Numbered from the stretch's first letter, positions 1 through 8,107 are shown. The stretch is DNA of 64,000 bases from Tetzosporium hominis (GCF_002265435.1 NZ_NOKQ01000348.1:1-64000); one strand, 5' to 3'. Numbers and translations are program-made. Notes: generated from the sequence alone by a model not told the origin.

Positions 1-81
1 CATACCGAACACGGAAGTTAAGCTCTTCAGCGCCGATGGTAGTTGGGGGTCTCCCCCTGTGAGAGTAGGACGTCGCTGGGC
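1..81 (+). rRNA. rrf: 5S ribosomal RNA, 3' part
   Basis: The window opens inside a 5S rRNA gene. The conserved segments CCGAACACGGAAGTTAAG, then CTCTTCAGCGCCGATGGTAG, and finally GTGAGAGTAGGACG are read in order, as in Bacillus 5S rRNA. About 35 bases of the 5' end lie outside the window. No tRNA gene follows, so this is the end of an rRNA operon. The exact 3' end is set by homology and could differ by a few bases. Confidence 0.97.
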
Positions 82-92
82 AACACGGAAAG

Positions 93-123
93 AGGTCATC
101 CCGAGAGGGATGGCCTTTTTTGT
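93..123 (+). terminator. rRNA operon terminator
   Basis: A perfect 9-bp stem (GGTCATCCC / GGGATGGCC) with a GAGA tetraloop is followed by seven T residues, 12 bases after the 5S end. This is a strong intrinsic terminator for the rRNA operon. Confidence 0.95.
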
Positions 124-463
124 ATTCTTAGATGTGGAGCCGACTGTCCAGAGACTCCGGGAAATGCCAGCGTGGACGAGGAGGCGCATTTGGCCTCATC
201 GGCTGCGATGGCATTTGTCGTGTGTCTCTAGGAGGCGCAACTCAATTTCATTTTAGATGTGGAAGGCGTTCGCCTAGAAATGCTTCGGAGATCAGGCGTA
301 CCCATAGAGACGCACTCTGCCTCTGTGGGTGCGAATGATCTTTGAATGTATTTCTAACGCCTGCAACTCGATTACGTGTCGGTGCACAGCCAATTCTTAG
401 GGCAAGACCTTTAATGGGGGAAGGGCCTTTCTAGCAAGGGCATATGTGGTGAAGACTGTTGGT

Positions 464-662
464 GCAGATACTTGAAAGTGTGGCCGATATTCGAGCAACT
501 GCGGCCGATAAGCCGCCATCTACAGCAGATAATCATTGAACTGCGGCAGATACCTGAAGATGTGACCGATATTCGGGCAACTGCGGCCCTTACGCCGCCA
601 TCTGCAGCAGATAATCAATGAACTGCGGCAGATACTTGGCGATGCGACTGAAACTCGAGCCA
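464..662. repeat. 82-bp degenerate tandem repeat
   Basis: Two adjacent units, 481-562 and 563-644, align without gaps at 72 of 82 positions by eye. They are flanked by a partial unit before (464-480) and a decayed start of a third (645-662). Each unit contains AACTGCGGCC, GCCGCCATCT and CAGCAGATAATC, with GCGGC/GCCGC inverted elements that could fold. Confidence 0.85.
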
Positions 663-685
663 CTGAAGTAGGTACTCCATTCTAG

Positions 686-856
686 GTCTCGACGCAAGCG
701 CGTCATCTACCGACGTAAAATCAATATCTGCCTCCTTAAACGTTCCATCTACCAACGATGCGCCTAGGAACGAACGAAGTCTCGACGTAAACGCGCCAAC
801 TGCCGACGTAAAATCAACAACTGTCGACGTAAACGCTCCATCTGCCGACGATTCGC
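686..856. repeat. 78-bp direct repeat, two copies
   Basis: Copies at 686-763 and 779-856 align without gaps at about 63 of 78 positions, separated by 15 bases (93-bp period). Each carries GTCTCGACG, CCGACGTAAAATCAA and CGTTCCATCT-like segments. Within copies the motif CGACGTAAA recurs, so the unit may itself have grown from a shorter repeat. Confidence 0.8.
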
Positions 857-1037
857 ATCAAAGCATCAATCACCGGCCTACTTTTTAAATCACCTCAAGT
901 CATTTCCATAGCCACCCAATGAAAAATTCTCCTCAAATGAATGAATGCCTCAAACCCGCCCTTTCTAGAAAATCCCTTTAAAGTATCAAGTCCCTCAGAT
1001 TCAGAAATCTTTAAACAGTTTGTATACCACAAATCAA

Positions 1038-1070
1038 CAAAAAACCGCTCTCCACCGAAGTGGAGAGCAG
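1038..1070 (-). terminator. oppA terminator
   Basis: On the minus strand a perfect 9-bp stem (GCTCTCCAC / GTGGAGAGC, four-base loop) is followed by a T-run, 16 bases past the stop codon of the peptide-binding lipoprotein gene. Confidence 0.93.
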
Positions 1071-1085
1071 TCTTCAAAAACTAGA

Positions 1086-2726
1086 TTATTCGTTGATTGT
1101 TACATCACGTAGTTGGTAGATACCATCTGTACCGATATCGAAACCTTGTACGTTATCAGCTACACCAGTTAGGTACTCAGTATGAAGTAAGAACGCCATT
1201 GGAGCATCGTCAGTTAATAACTGAGCTACTTCAGCGTAGATAGCTTCACGAGCAGCTGGATCCGCTTCACGGCGACCTTGGTCAAGCAACTCGTCTACTT
1301 CTGGGTTTTCGTAGAATGAACGGTTACCTGGGTTACCTTTTTGTGAAGAGTGGAACAATGCATACATACCGTAGTCAGCGTCACCAGTTGGGTTAGACCA
1401 ACCAAGAATGAACATGTCGTGCTGACCAGCAGCAGTTTGCTCTAGGTACGTACCGAACTCCATAACTTCGATTTCAACAGTAATGTTCAATTCAGCTAGA
1501 GCTTCTTGAACAAGAACTGCGATAGCTTGACGTTGTGGGTTGTCGTTTGTCCATAGAGTCGTTTCGAAGCCGTCTGCCATACCTGCTTCTTCAAGTAGAG
1601 CTTTTGCTTCGTCCATGTTGTACTCGATTGCATCGATGTCTTCTGTGTAACCGAAGATACCAGGTGCAAGTGGTCCAATCGCTGGAATACCGTAGTTGTC
1701 ATAAATACCGCTGATGATTGCTTCGCGGTCAATTGCTTTAGAGATTGCTTGGCGTACTAATGGATCATCAAATGGAGCTTTTTCTGTGTTGAAACCAAGG
1801 TAAGCTAAGCTTGAAGAAGCTTTTTGGTTTACAGAAGCAACACCTGAGTTATTGATACGTTCTACTTCGTTTGGTTGTACTGGATCGATGATGTGAACGT
1901 TTCCAGTTTCAAGGTCTGCTGCACGTACTTGTGAGTCTGGAACCACGCGGAATGTAACTGAATCTACTTTCGCGCCTTCCTCACCCCAATAGTCTTCGTT
2001 CTTTACAAGTTTGATTTCAGAACCTGGGTTCCAAGATTCAAATTTGAAGAAACCAGTTCCAACTGGGTTTTGTGAAATAACAGAACCTGGATCAGAACCG
2101 CCATTTAAAGCTTCATAATCTGCTTCGATTGAAGCAGGAGATACCATACCGCCACCATTGTGAGAAAGGTGAGCTAAAAGTGGTGCAAATGGATACTCAG
2201 TTGTGATGTTGACTTCGTAGTCACTTACAACTTCAACATTTGTAATCATTTCGAATAAGAACAGTCGTGGTGATGCAACTGCTGGGTCTAAGATACGATC
2301 TAAGTTCATCTTAACGACTTCAGCATTGAATTCTTCACCATCGTGGAACATAACGCCTTCACGCAATTTGAATGACCAAGTCGTGTCATCCACTTGCTCC
2401 CATGACTCAGCAAGTCCTGGTACGATTTCGTTGTTTTCATCACGGTTAACTAGTGTTTCATAGATGTTTGCCTGAACGACTGAAGATGGCACGTCATTTG
2501 AACCTGCTGGATCAAGTGATGATGCATCTGATAGTACTGCAAGAATTAAGTCTCCGCCTTCAGCGCCTTCAGATGCAGTACCTTCAGAACCTTCAGTACC
2601 GTCCGTTTCTTCTGTTGGTTCTTCTGAAGTATTTTCAGAATCACTGCCGCCCGCACATGCTGCTAATACTAGAGCTAGCATAAGCGTCAACAGAAGGAAC
2701 AAAAGCGACTTCTTGTTAATAGCCAT
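1086..2726 (-). CDS. oppA: Peptide ABC transporter substrate-binding lipoprotein
   Basis: A 546-residue extracellular solute-binding protein of family 5 (SBP_bac_5; OppA/DppE type), the ligand-capturing part of a peptide importer. The N terminus is a lipoprotein signal: basic residues, a hydrophobic core and the lipobox LAAC with Cys24 as the lipidation site. An acidic, Gly/Ser/Glu-rich linker (about residues 25-57) tethers it to the membrane. The rest has the full family length, with typical segments such as FKLREGVMFHDGEEF and VRQAISKAIDREAI. It lies divergent from two permeases and two ATPases that presumably complete the transporter. The start follows a GGGGG ribosome binding site. Substrate (di- or oligopeptide) cannot be read from sequence; the symbol is a family label. 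Confidence 0.92.
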   Translation of the reverse strand: MAINKKSLLFLLLTLMLALVLAACAGGSDSENTSEEPTEETDGTEGSEGTASEGAEGGDLILAVLSDASSLDPAGSNDVPSSVVQANIYETLVNRDENNEIVPGLAESWEQVDDTTWSFKLREGVMFHDGEEFNAEVVKMNLDRILDPAVASPRLFLFEMITNVEVVSDYEVNITTEYPFAPLLAHLSHNGGGMVSPASIEADYEALNGGSDPGSVISQNPVGTGFFKFESWNPGSEIKLVKNEDYWGEEGAKVDSVTFRVVPDSQVRAADLETGNVHIIDPVQPNEVERINNSGVASVNQKASSSLAYLGFNTEKAPFDDPLVRQAISKAIDREAIISGIYDNYGIPAIGPLAPGIFGYTEDIDAIEYNMDEAKALLEEAGMADGFETTLWTNDNPQRQAIAVLVQEALAELNITVEIEVMEFGTYLEQTAAGQHDMFILGWSNPTGDADYGMYALFHSSQKGNPGNRSFYENPEVDELLDQGRREADPAAREAIYAEVAQLLTDDAPMAFLLHTEYLTGVADNVQGFDIGTDGIYQLRDVTINE

Positions 2727-2754
2727 ACGTGAATTGCCCCCTATACTTTAAATG

Positions 2755-2787
2755 TTTTGAATATTAGAGTGAACATAATATTCAAAA
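2755..2787. promoter_or_regulatory. 12-bp inverted repeat at oppA transcription start
   Basis: A perfect inverted repeat with 12-bp arms (TTTTGAATATTA at 2755-2766 and TAATATTCAAAA at 2776-2787) and a 9-bp spacer. Given the -10 box at 2791-2796 on the minus strand, the predicted start near 2784 falls inside the second arm, an operator position. It does not match the CodY consensus well. The regulator is unknown. Confidence 0.6.
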
Positions 2788-2790
2788 AAT

Positions 2791-2819
2791 AATATAGCAC
2801 ACAATAGAAAGTGAGACAA
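2791..2819 (-). promoter_or_regulatory. oppA sigma-A promoter
   Basis: On the minus strand TTGTCT, a 17-bp spacer and TATATT, with an extended -10 TGC. This is a strong vegetative promoter about 65 bases upstream of the oppA start codon. Confidence 0.85.
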
Positions 2820-3147
2820 GGCAATAATTTACAATTAACCAATCTTTAAGATGGATGGATAGGCTTATACAATTTAAAAAAATAATATTTTTATGATTTT
2901 CTTGCCAATATAATACAATTTCCGGTATAGAGAAGTATATTAATATAGTTCTAATTACGAATGAATGCGCTTTCTTATGAAAATAAGCTATGTCTAATAT
3001 AACATTTTTATTATCCTTATTTTCTGATTATTTATTTCCAAACGTATCTCCTAAAATTTCGAATCTAGTCAGACAAGCGTGAATCTTGTAAAATAAGCTA
3101 GTCTACGTTTTTGACAGAATAGTTAAATAAGAAAGGGTGCTTACTTC
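2820..3147. other. Divergent intergenic region oppA / oppCBDF
   Basis: AT-rich DNA between the oppA promoter and the permease genes; no gene is seen. AAAATAAGCTA occurs at 2980-2990 and 3090-3100, 110 bp apart, each followed by a GTCTA-containing segment. A promoter for the rightward transporter genes must lie here, but I find no convincing -35/-10 pair; TAAAAT near 3089 is the best -10 candidate. Confidence 0.5.
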
Positions 3148-4053
3148 ATGAGTGAAGAAACAGTGAATCATCCTGTGACTGCCAAAAAAGTGAATCCGCA
3201 GCTTGAGAGCTTCAAACAATTTTGGCGTCGACTTGCCAAAAACAAAGCGGCACTCATCGGTGGAATCATGATTCTGTTTTTTGTGATCATGGCTTTTCTT
3301 GGTCCATGGATCATTTCCACATTTACAGACTGGGAGCCTAACAAAACTAGTGTAGCAAATAAGTTACAAGGGCCATCAGCTGAACATTGGTTTGGAACAG
3401 ATAGTTTTGGACGCGATATTTTTACGCGAATTGTATTTGGTATGAAATTAACTCTCTATGTTGGATTCCTATCGGTATTTGTGGGGGGAGTCATTGGAGT
3501 CGTTCTAGGGATCGTCTCTGGATACTATGGAGGGAAAGTCGATACAATCATTATGCGTTTGATGGATGTACTTCTTGCATTCCCAGGTATTCTTTTGGCG
3601 CTTGCTATCGTAGCAGTACTAGGAGGAAGTCTAACAAATGTAATTATCGCAGTTGGTATTTTCTCGGTACCTGCATTTGCGCGTATCGTGCGCGGGTCTA
3701 CTCTATCCGTTAAAAAGCTAGAGTATATCGACGCTGTTAGAGCGCTCGGTGCTTCGGATTTTCGGATTATCTTTAAACATATTTTACCGAATGTCATGTC
3801 GCCGATCATCGTACAAGCCTCCTTACGTATCGCAACAGCGATTCTGACAGGAGCAGGTTTAGCCTTCCTTGGGCTGGGTGCACAGCCACCAGCACCAGAG
3901 TGGGGGGCTATGTTAAATGAAGGTCGTCAGTATATGTATGAGGCTGGACATGTTGCCTTATTCCCTGGTTTGATGATTGTTATTGTAGTGCTTGCATTTA
4001 ACATCTTTGGAGATGGCGTGCGAGATGCATTAGATCCAAAAATGAAAAAATAG
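3148..4053 (+). CDS. oppC: Peptide ABC transporter permease (OppC/DppC type)
   Basis: A 301-residue inner-membrane permease of the binding-protein-dependent transport family. A cytoplasmic N-terminal tail leads into a first membrane helix at about residues 34-56, then a long extracytoplasmic loop and five more helices, as in OppC/DppC. The ATPase-coupling EAA-type loop is visible at about 192-215 (AVRALGASDFRIIFKHILPN). It is the first gene of a four-gene run (permease, permease, ATPase, ATPase), 12 bp before the next. The permease order is inverted relative to the common oppB-oppC order. A GAAAGGG ribosome binding site precedes the ATG. Family assignment is firm; the substrate is not. Confidence 0.93.
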   Translation: MSEETVNHPVTAKKVNPQLESFKQFWRRLAKNKAALIGGIMILFFVIMAFLGPWIISTFTDWEPNKTSVANKLQGPSAEHWFGTDSFGRDIFTRIVFGMKLTLYVGFLSVFVGGVIGVVLGIVSGYYGGKVDTIIMRLMDVLLAFPGILLALAIVAVLGGSLTNVIIAVGIFSVPAFARIVRGSTLSVKKLEYIDAVRALGASDFRIIFKHILPNVMSPIIVQASLRIATAILTGAGLAFLGLGAQPPAPEWGAMLNEGRQYMYEAGHVALFPGLMIVIVVLAFNIFGDGVRDALDPKMKK

Positions 4054-4065
4054 GGGTGATTAACG

Positions 4066-5013
4066 TTGACTAAATATATTATCCGAAGACTTCTTCAGAC
4101 CATTCCAGTGTTAATCGGTGTAACGATTTTAGTATTCTCGTTAATGCACCTCGTACCTGGTGACGCCGCAAAAATCATTGCTGGTGAAGGCGCGTCTGAT
4201 CAAACAGTAGAAAACATCCGTGAGCGATTAGGATTGAATGATCCGCTTTACGTGCAATATGGAACATTTGTAGGAAATGCAGTTCAAGGAGATTTAGGGT
4301 CTTCAATCCGTTCAGGACGTCCAGTTATGGATGAAATAGCTTCACGGTTCTGGATTACATTTGAATTAGCGTTTTATTCTACGATTGTTGCGGTATTCTT
4401 AGGTCTTATTGCGGGAATCATCTCTGCGGTACGGCATTACACCTTGACCGACGTGACCGTGATGATTGTTGCGTTATTCGGTCTTTCCATGCCAAACTTC
4501 TGGTTCGGTCTTTTACTTATTCAGTGGTTTGCCATCGGAAACTGGATGCCTGAATCGCTTGAATTTCTCAAGATGCGACCATCTGGATGGGGAGATGACT
4601 GGCGACAAGTTGTGTTACCAGTACTAACACTTGGAACAGGTGGAGCGGCGATCATTGCACGTATGACACGTTCTTCTATGCTTGAAGTTATTGGACAAGA
4701 CTACATTCGTACAGCTCGTGCGAAAGGTTTGACGGAGCGCATCGTCGTTTACCGTCACGCATTGAAGAATGCTTTAATCCCAGTAGTTACAGTTGTAGGT
4801 CTTGAGTTCGGTGGATTCCTTGGAGGGGCCGTACTTACTGAGACGATTTTTGCCATCAACGGAATGGGACGTTTGACAATCGATGCGATTCGTACTCGTG
4901 ACTTCCCGATGGTCCAAGGAACTGTACTTGTGATTTCTGTATTGTTCGTAGTTGTTAACTTATTAGTAGACGTTTCGTATCGCTACTTGAATAAACGTAT
5001 TGATTTAAATTAG
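4066..5013 (+). CDS. oppB: Peptide ABC transporter permease (OppB/DppB type)
   Basis: A 315-residue permease of the OppB/DppB family that would pair with the preceding OppC-type protein to form the transmembrane channel. The hallmark N terminus (YIIRRLLQTIPVLIGVT...) forms the first helix and is followed by a large external loop. The EAA coupling loop lies at about 213-239 (YIRTARAKGLTERIVVYRHA). Translation starts at TTG (4066) behind a GGGGTGAT ribosome binding site; no in-frame ATG lies close enough to replace it. It follows the OppC gene by 12 bp and precedes the first ATPase by 16 bp. Confidence 0.93.
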   Translation: MTKYIIRRLLQTIPVLIGVTILVFSLMHLVPGDAAKIIAGEGASDQTVENIRERLGLNDPLYVQYGTFVGNAVQGDLGSSIRSGRPVMDEIASRFWITFELAFYSTIVAVFLGLIAGIISAVRHYTLTDVTVMIVALFGLSMPNFWFGLLLIQWFAIGNWMPESLEFLKMRPSGWGDDWRQVVLPVLTLGTGGAAIIARMTRSSMLEVIGQDYIRTARAKGLTERIVVYRHALKNALIPVVTVVGLEFGGFLGGAVLTETIFAINGMGRLTIDAIRTRDFPMVQGTVLVISVLFVVVNLLVDVSYRYLNKRIDLN

Positions 5014-5029
5014 GAAGGAGTGTCTCGAG

Positions 5030-6061
5030 TTGATTTCAAAAGATAATGTACTTGAAGTGAGAAACCTGCAGACGTCCTTCTCTACAGATAAAGGCGAAGT
5101 ACGTGCAGTAGACGGTGTGAGCTTTGATGTACCGAAAGGAAAAACAATCGGAATCGTAGGTGAATCCGGTTCTGGTAAAAGTATCACGTCGCTTTCCATC
5201 CTTCGTTTGCTTGCTGAAAACGGGAAAATCAAAGGTGGAGAGATTCGTTACAAAGGCGAAGATCTAACGAAGGTTAGTGAAAAGCGCATGCGCGAGCTTC
5301 GTGGGAACGAAATCTCGATGATTTTCCAAGAGCCGATGACGTCGTTGAATCCTGTATATACAGTAGGACAACAAATTAGTGAAGCGCTCATCTCGCACCA
5401 AGGGATGAACAAAAAGCAAGCTATGGTACGCTCGGTGGAACTTCTGAAATTAGTTGGTATTCCATCGCCGGAAAAACGCGTAAAAGCGTATCCGTTTGAA
5501 CTATCAGGTGGTATGCGTCAGCGTGTCATGATTGCGATGTCACTCGCATGTGACCCGGAAATTCTGATTGCGGATGAACCAACAACAGCTCTAGATGTGA
5601 CGATTCAAGCGCAAATCTTAGAGTTGATCAAAGAACTTCAAGAGCGCCTGGGGATGTCTGTTATTTTCATCACACACGATCTAGGTGTTGTAGCGGAGAC
5701 ATGTGATTATGTAGCAGTTATGTATGCGGGCCAAGTAGTGGAGTACTCGGATATTCGGACGCTCTTTAAACAACCGAAGCATCCTTACTCGATTGGTCTA
5801 TTGAACTCACTGCCTCGTCATGATATCGACCAAGAAAAACTCGTGCCGATCAAAGGAAATGTACCAAGTCCGCACGAGATGCCAACAGGCTGTCGTTTTG
5901 CTCCACGTTGTCCTGCAGCTACTGATTTGTGCCGCTCTAAGATGCCGGAACTGATGACAGATGACTCGGGCAACCAAATCCGCTGCTGGATTTACTCAGA
6001 CGAGTGGCCAGGTGAGAAGGAGGTAAACGTTTATGGCGAAACAAGAATTGCTAAAGGTTGA
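5030..6061 (+). CDS. oppD: Peptide ABC transporter ATP-binding protein (OppD/DppD type)
   Basis: A 343-residue ATPase subunit. Walker A is GESGSGKS at 44-51, the ABC signature LSGGMRQR at about 157-164, and Walker B ILIADEP precedes TTALDVT. The C-terminal oligopeptide-transporter extension has the cysteine-containing motif GCRFAPRCPAATDLC, which in DppD-type proteins belongs to the region reported to hold an Fe-S cluster. The start is TTG behind GGAAGGAG. Its 3' end overlaps the next gene by 29 bp, indicating translational coupling of the two nucleotide-binding subunits. Confidence 0.94.
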   Translation: MISKDNVLEVRNLQTSFSTDKGEVRAVDGVSFDVPKGKTIGIVGESGSGKSITSLSILRLLAENGKIKGGEIRYKGEDLTKVSEKRMRELRGNEISMIFQEPMTSLNPVYTVGQQISEALISHQGMNKKQAMVRSVELLKLVGIPSPEKRVKAYPFELSGGMRQRVMIAMSLACDPEILIADEPTTALDVTIQAQILELIKELQERLGMSVIFITHDLGVVAETCDYVAVMYAGQVVEYSDIRTLFKQPKHPYSIGLLNSLPRHDIDQEKLVPIKGNVPSPHEMPTGCRFAPRCPAATDLCRSKMPELMTDDSGNQIRCWIYSDEWPGEKEVNVYGETRIAKG

Positions 6062-7046
6062 AGGCCTGAAACAATACTTCCCGATTAAAGGTGGATTTTT
6101 AGGCCGAACAGTCAACCATGTAAAAGCAGTAGACGATATCAGCTTTACGATTTATGAAGGTGAGACGGTTAGTATCGTAGGAGAATCTGGTTGTGGAAAA
6201 TCCACAACAGGTCGTTCAATCTTGCGTCTTGAAGAACCGACGGAAGGAAAAGTCGAGTTCCAAGGAGTAGACCTAGCAACTATCAGCAAGCGTCAAATGC
6301 GTGATTACCGCAAAGATTTGCAGATCATTTTCCAAGATCCGTATGCATCCATTAATCCACGCCAAACTGTGGCGTCGGTATTAAATGAAGCAATGGAAAT
6401 TCAGAATGTCTTGCCGGCAAACAAACGCCGTGAGCGTATTGAAGAGTTACTAGAAACTGTGGGACTTCTTCCGTATCAAGCGGACCGTTTCCCACATGAG
6501 TTTTCTGGAGGACAGCGTCAGCGTATTGGGATTGCACGAGCGCTTTCTGTAAATCCGAAACTTATCATCTGTGATGAAGCCGTCTCAGCACTGGACGTTT
6601 CGATTCAGGCTCAAGTGTTGAACCTATTAGAAGATCTTCAGGAACAGTACAACTTGACGTATCTGTTCATTTCTCATGACTTAGGTGTGGTTCGTCACAT
6701 TTCAGATCGTATCATTGTTATGTATCTCGGAAAAATTGTGGAGATTGCAGATAAGCATAGCTTGTTTGAAAATCCACAACATCCGTATACAAAAGCATTG
6801 TTGTCTGCCATTCCAGTACCAGACCCGGATAAGAAGAAAGAACGTATTGTATTGAAAGGGGACGTTCCGTCTCCAATCGATCCTCCAGCGGGCTGCCGCT
6901 TCCACACACGCTGTCCTTTTGCGACAGACAAGTGCCGGACGGAAGAGCCGAAACTTCGCACTTCAGATTTGATGAAGGAAGGTCACGAAGCGGCGTGTCA
7001 CTACATGGAAGAGATTTCTGCTGGAGCCATGCAACCAAATTATTAA
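6033..7046 (+). CDS. oppF: Peptide ABC transporter ATP-binding protein (OppF/DppF type)
   Basis: A 337-residue second ATPase of the transporter. Walker A GESGCGKS is at 50-57 and the signature FSGGQRQR at about 157-164. The Walker B segment reads [14 protein letters not shown], the usual OppF form with Ala after the catalytic Glu. The C-terminal extension again has [15 protein letters not shown]. The ATG sits behind AAGGAGG inside the end of the oppD gene (29-bp overlap). A terminator follows directly, so this is the last gene of the transporter operon. Confidence 0.94.
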   Translation: MAKQELLKVEGLKQYFPIKGGFLGRTVNHVKAVDDISFTIYEGETVSIVGESGCGKSTTGRSILRLEEPTEGKVEFQGVDLATISKRQMRDYRKDLQIIFQDPYASINPRQTVASVLNEAMEIQNVLPANKRRERIEELLETVGLLPYQADRFPHEFSGGQRQRIGIARALSVNPKLIICDEAVSALDVSIQAQVLNLLEDLQEQYNLTYLFISHDLGVVRHISDRIIVMYLGKIVEIADKHSLFENPQHPYTKALLSAIPVPDPDKKKERIVLKGDVPSPIDPPAGCRFHTRCPFATDKCRTEEPKLRTSDLMKEGHEAACHYMEEISAGAMQPNY

Positions 7047-7052
7047 GTAGTG

Positions 7053-7081
7053 AAGCCTCGCCCTCTGGGTGGGGCTTTTTT
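7053..7081 (+). terminator. Terminator of the peptide transporter operon
   Basis: Ten-base-pair stem (AGCCTCGCCC / GGGTGGGGCT, including two G-T wobbles) with a three-base loop followed by six T, 7 bp after the oppF stop codon. Confidence 0.9.
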
Positions 7082-7090
7082 GGTATACTC
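7082..7090 (+). promoter_or_regulatory. Extended -10 promoter for yebG
   Basis: TGGTATACT forms an extended -10 element right after the preceding terminator and about 20 bp before the next start codon. No good -35 is visible, as is tolerated for extended -10 promoters. Confidence 0.45.
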
Positions 7091-7108
7091 ATCAGGTGAG
7101 GTGTTTGT

Positions 7109-7297
7109 ATGAAAAAACAATGGATGGCAGTTGAAGAAGGCGAAACAATCGGAGAGGCCTACGAACGACTGCAAAACAGTGGATTTCAAATTGTTGGTCG
7201 CCGTGAAATGCCGGTATTTGAAGAAGTGAACGGACAACCGGTGCCACTACGCCAACAGATTGAATTTTGTGTGATTCGTCCAAAAGACGAACAATGA
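7109..7297 (+). CDS. yebG: NETI-motif small protein (YebG-like)
   Basis: A 62-residue soluble protein matching the small NETI-motif family represented by Bacillus YebG, encoded just upstream of purE in both organisms. The family motif appears here as GETI within VEEGETIGEAYERLQ. The rest (GFQIVGRREMPVFEE... plus a C-terminal beta-like stretch) is typical. The function is unknown. The start is ATG behind GAGGTG. Its last codons overlap the distal PurR box of the purine promoter, so the 3' end of this gene is also regulatory DNA. Confidence 0.8.
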   Translation: MKKQWMAVEEGETIGEAYERLQNSGFQIVGRREMPVFEEVNGQPVPLRQQIEFCVIRPKDEQ

Positions 7298-7326
7298 ATT
7301 GTCAGAAAAATTTAATGTTCGGTTAT
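7283..7326 (+). promoter_or_regulatory. Paired PurR boxes of the pur operon
   Basis: Two inverted 14-bp boxes, 7283-7296 and 7313-7326, are separated by 16 bp. The proximal one reads AATGTTCGGTTAT (7314-7326), a perfect reverse-complement match to the Bacillus PurBox consensus AWWWCCGAACWWT. The distal one, AAAGACGAACAAT, matches at 11 of 13 positions. Spacing, orientation and position upstream of the -35 match the known arrangement at the B. subtilis pur operon. This predicts repression by PurR relieved by PRPP. Confidence 0.85.
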
Positions 7327-7330
7327 TGGG

Positions 7331-7359
7331 TTGACTCGAGCGAGAATGCCTGCTAAACT
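7331..7359 (+). promoter_or_regulatory. pur operon sigma-A promoter
   Basis: TTGACT, a 17-bp spacer and TAAACT, with an extended -10 TGC. It is placed just downstream of the PurR boxes and upstream of the guanine riboswitch; transcription would begin near 7366. Confidence 0.85.
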
Positions 7360-7381
7360 AGCGTTAGATTGATGAATAGAT

Positions 7382-7454
7382 TTCCCCATATATGCTTAAG
7401 AATTGGCTTAAGTGTCTCTACCATGTCACCGTAAATGACAGGACTATGCGGGAA
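7382..7454 (+). promoter_or_regulatory. Purine riboswitch aptamer (guanine type)
   Basis: The conserved purine-riboswitch core is present: TCTCTACC (J2/3), ACCGTAAATG (loop 3) and GGACTATG (J3/1). They are enclosed by a P1 helix (TTCCC-CATA with TATG-C-GGGAA). P2 is formed by the two CTTAAG segments. The specificity base in J3/1 is C (GACTAT), which by the family rule selects guanine/hypoxanthine rather than adenine. It sits in the purE leader, the standard location in Bacillales. Confidence 0.92.
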
Positions 7455-7520
7455 AGCGGCTTTTGATGTTTCGAGCAGGAAAGGTGTGTTTACTGATGGG
7501 TAAATACGTGGATCCTCATG

Positions 7521-7585
7521 AATTCCTCAAATAGTCTGCTTTCGTGCGTATGTCCGAAGCAGATTATTTGGGGAATTTTTGTTTT
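7521..7585 (+). terminator. Riboswitch-controlled attenuator before purE
   Basis: A 21-bp stem (AATTCCTCAAATAGTCTGCTT paired with 7557-7577, two wobbles) followed by TTTTGTTTT. It lies 66 bases after the guanine aptamer and 34 before purE. It is the expression platform: ligand binding should favour this terminator and switch the operon off. Confidence 0.9.
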
Positions 7586-7618
7586 CACAAGACCGAATGA
7601 AAAGGCGGGAACTCATAC

Positions 7619-8107
7619 ATGACAGCAAAAGTTGGCGTTATCATGGGAAGCACAAGCGATTGGGAGACTATGAAACAGGCATGTGACATCTTAGAAGAGC
7701 TTTCGATTCCTTATGAAAAGAAAGTCGTATCGGCTCACCGGACACCGGACCTGATGTTTGATTACGCGGAACAAGCACGTGCTCGTGGTATTCAAGTCAT
7801 TATTGCAGGAGCAGGTGGAGCAGCACACTTACCAGGAATGGTAGCCGCAAAGACGACACTTCCAGTCATTGGAGTACCGGTACAGTCCAAAGCACTGAAT
7901 GGACTTGATTCGTTATTATCAATCGTTCAGATGCCAGGAGGAGTTCCTGTGGCGACGGTTGCCATTGGGAAAGCTGGAGCAACAAATGCTGGGCTTCTAG
8001 CGGCACAGATTCTTGGATCTACAGATGCTTTGGTCGCTGAGCGCCTTGAAGAGCGACGTGAGAAGACACGTCAGCTCGTCGAAGAAAGTTCAGGTGACCT
8101 GCTATGA
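7619..8107 (+). CDS. purE: N5-carboxyaminoimidazole ribonucleotide mutase
   Basis: 162 residues, the usual class I PurE size. It converts N5-CAIR to CAIR in de novo purine synthesis. Family segments include [13 protein letters not shown] at the N terminus, SAHRTPD (catalytic His and substrate loop) and [14 protein letters not shown]. It is the first gene of the pur operon, behind the guanine riboswitch attenuator. It overlaps purK by 4 bp (ATGA), so the mutase and the synthetase that feeds it are translationally coupled. Confidence 0.98.
   Translation: MTAKVGVIMGSTSDWETMKQACDILEELSIPYEKKVVSAHRTPDLMFDYAEQARARGIQVIIAGAGGAAHLPGMVAAKTTLPVIGVPVQSKALNGLDSLLSIVQMPGGVPVATVAIGKAGATNAGLLAAQILGSTDALVAERLEERREKTRQLVEESSGDLL

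Larger units (their letters stand above)
124..1037. other. Gene-free region with degenerate repeats
   Basis: About 0.9 kb between the rRNA terminator and the oppA terminator holds no convincing gene. The open frames are short, overlapping, lack good ribosome binding sites and resemble no family I know. The stretch contains two direct-repeat families (listed separately), and TTAGATGTGGA occurs at both 128-138 and 253-263. The composition looks like decayed or repeat-derived intergenic DNA. Confidence 0.8.

Noticed and set aside
43-338. Three overlapping short open frames just after the 5S gene
   Set aside because: They cross the 5S sequence and its terminator, lack ribosome binding sites and give arginine/cysteine-rich translations with no family resemblance.
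464-856. CRISPR array
   Set aside because: Repeats are long, imperfect and directly adjacent or irregularly spaced, with no short identical repeats separated by unique spacers and no cas genes nearby.
895-1077. Minus-strand 60-codon open frame downstream of oppA
   Set aside because: It begins inside the oppA terminator, has no ribosome binding site and no recognisable product.
3525-3809. Minus-strand open frame inside the oppC-type gene
   Set aside because: Antisense to a clear permease gene and without any start signal.
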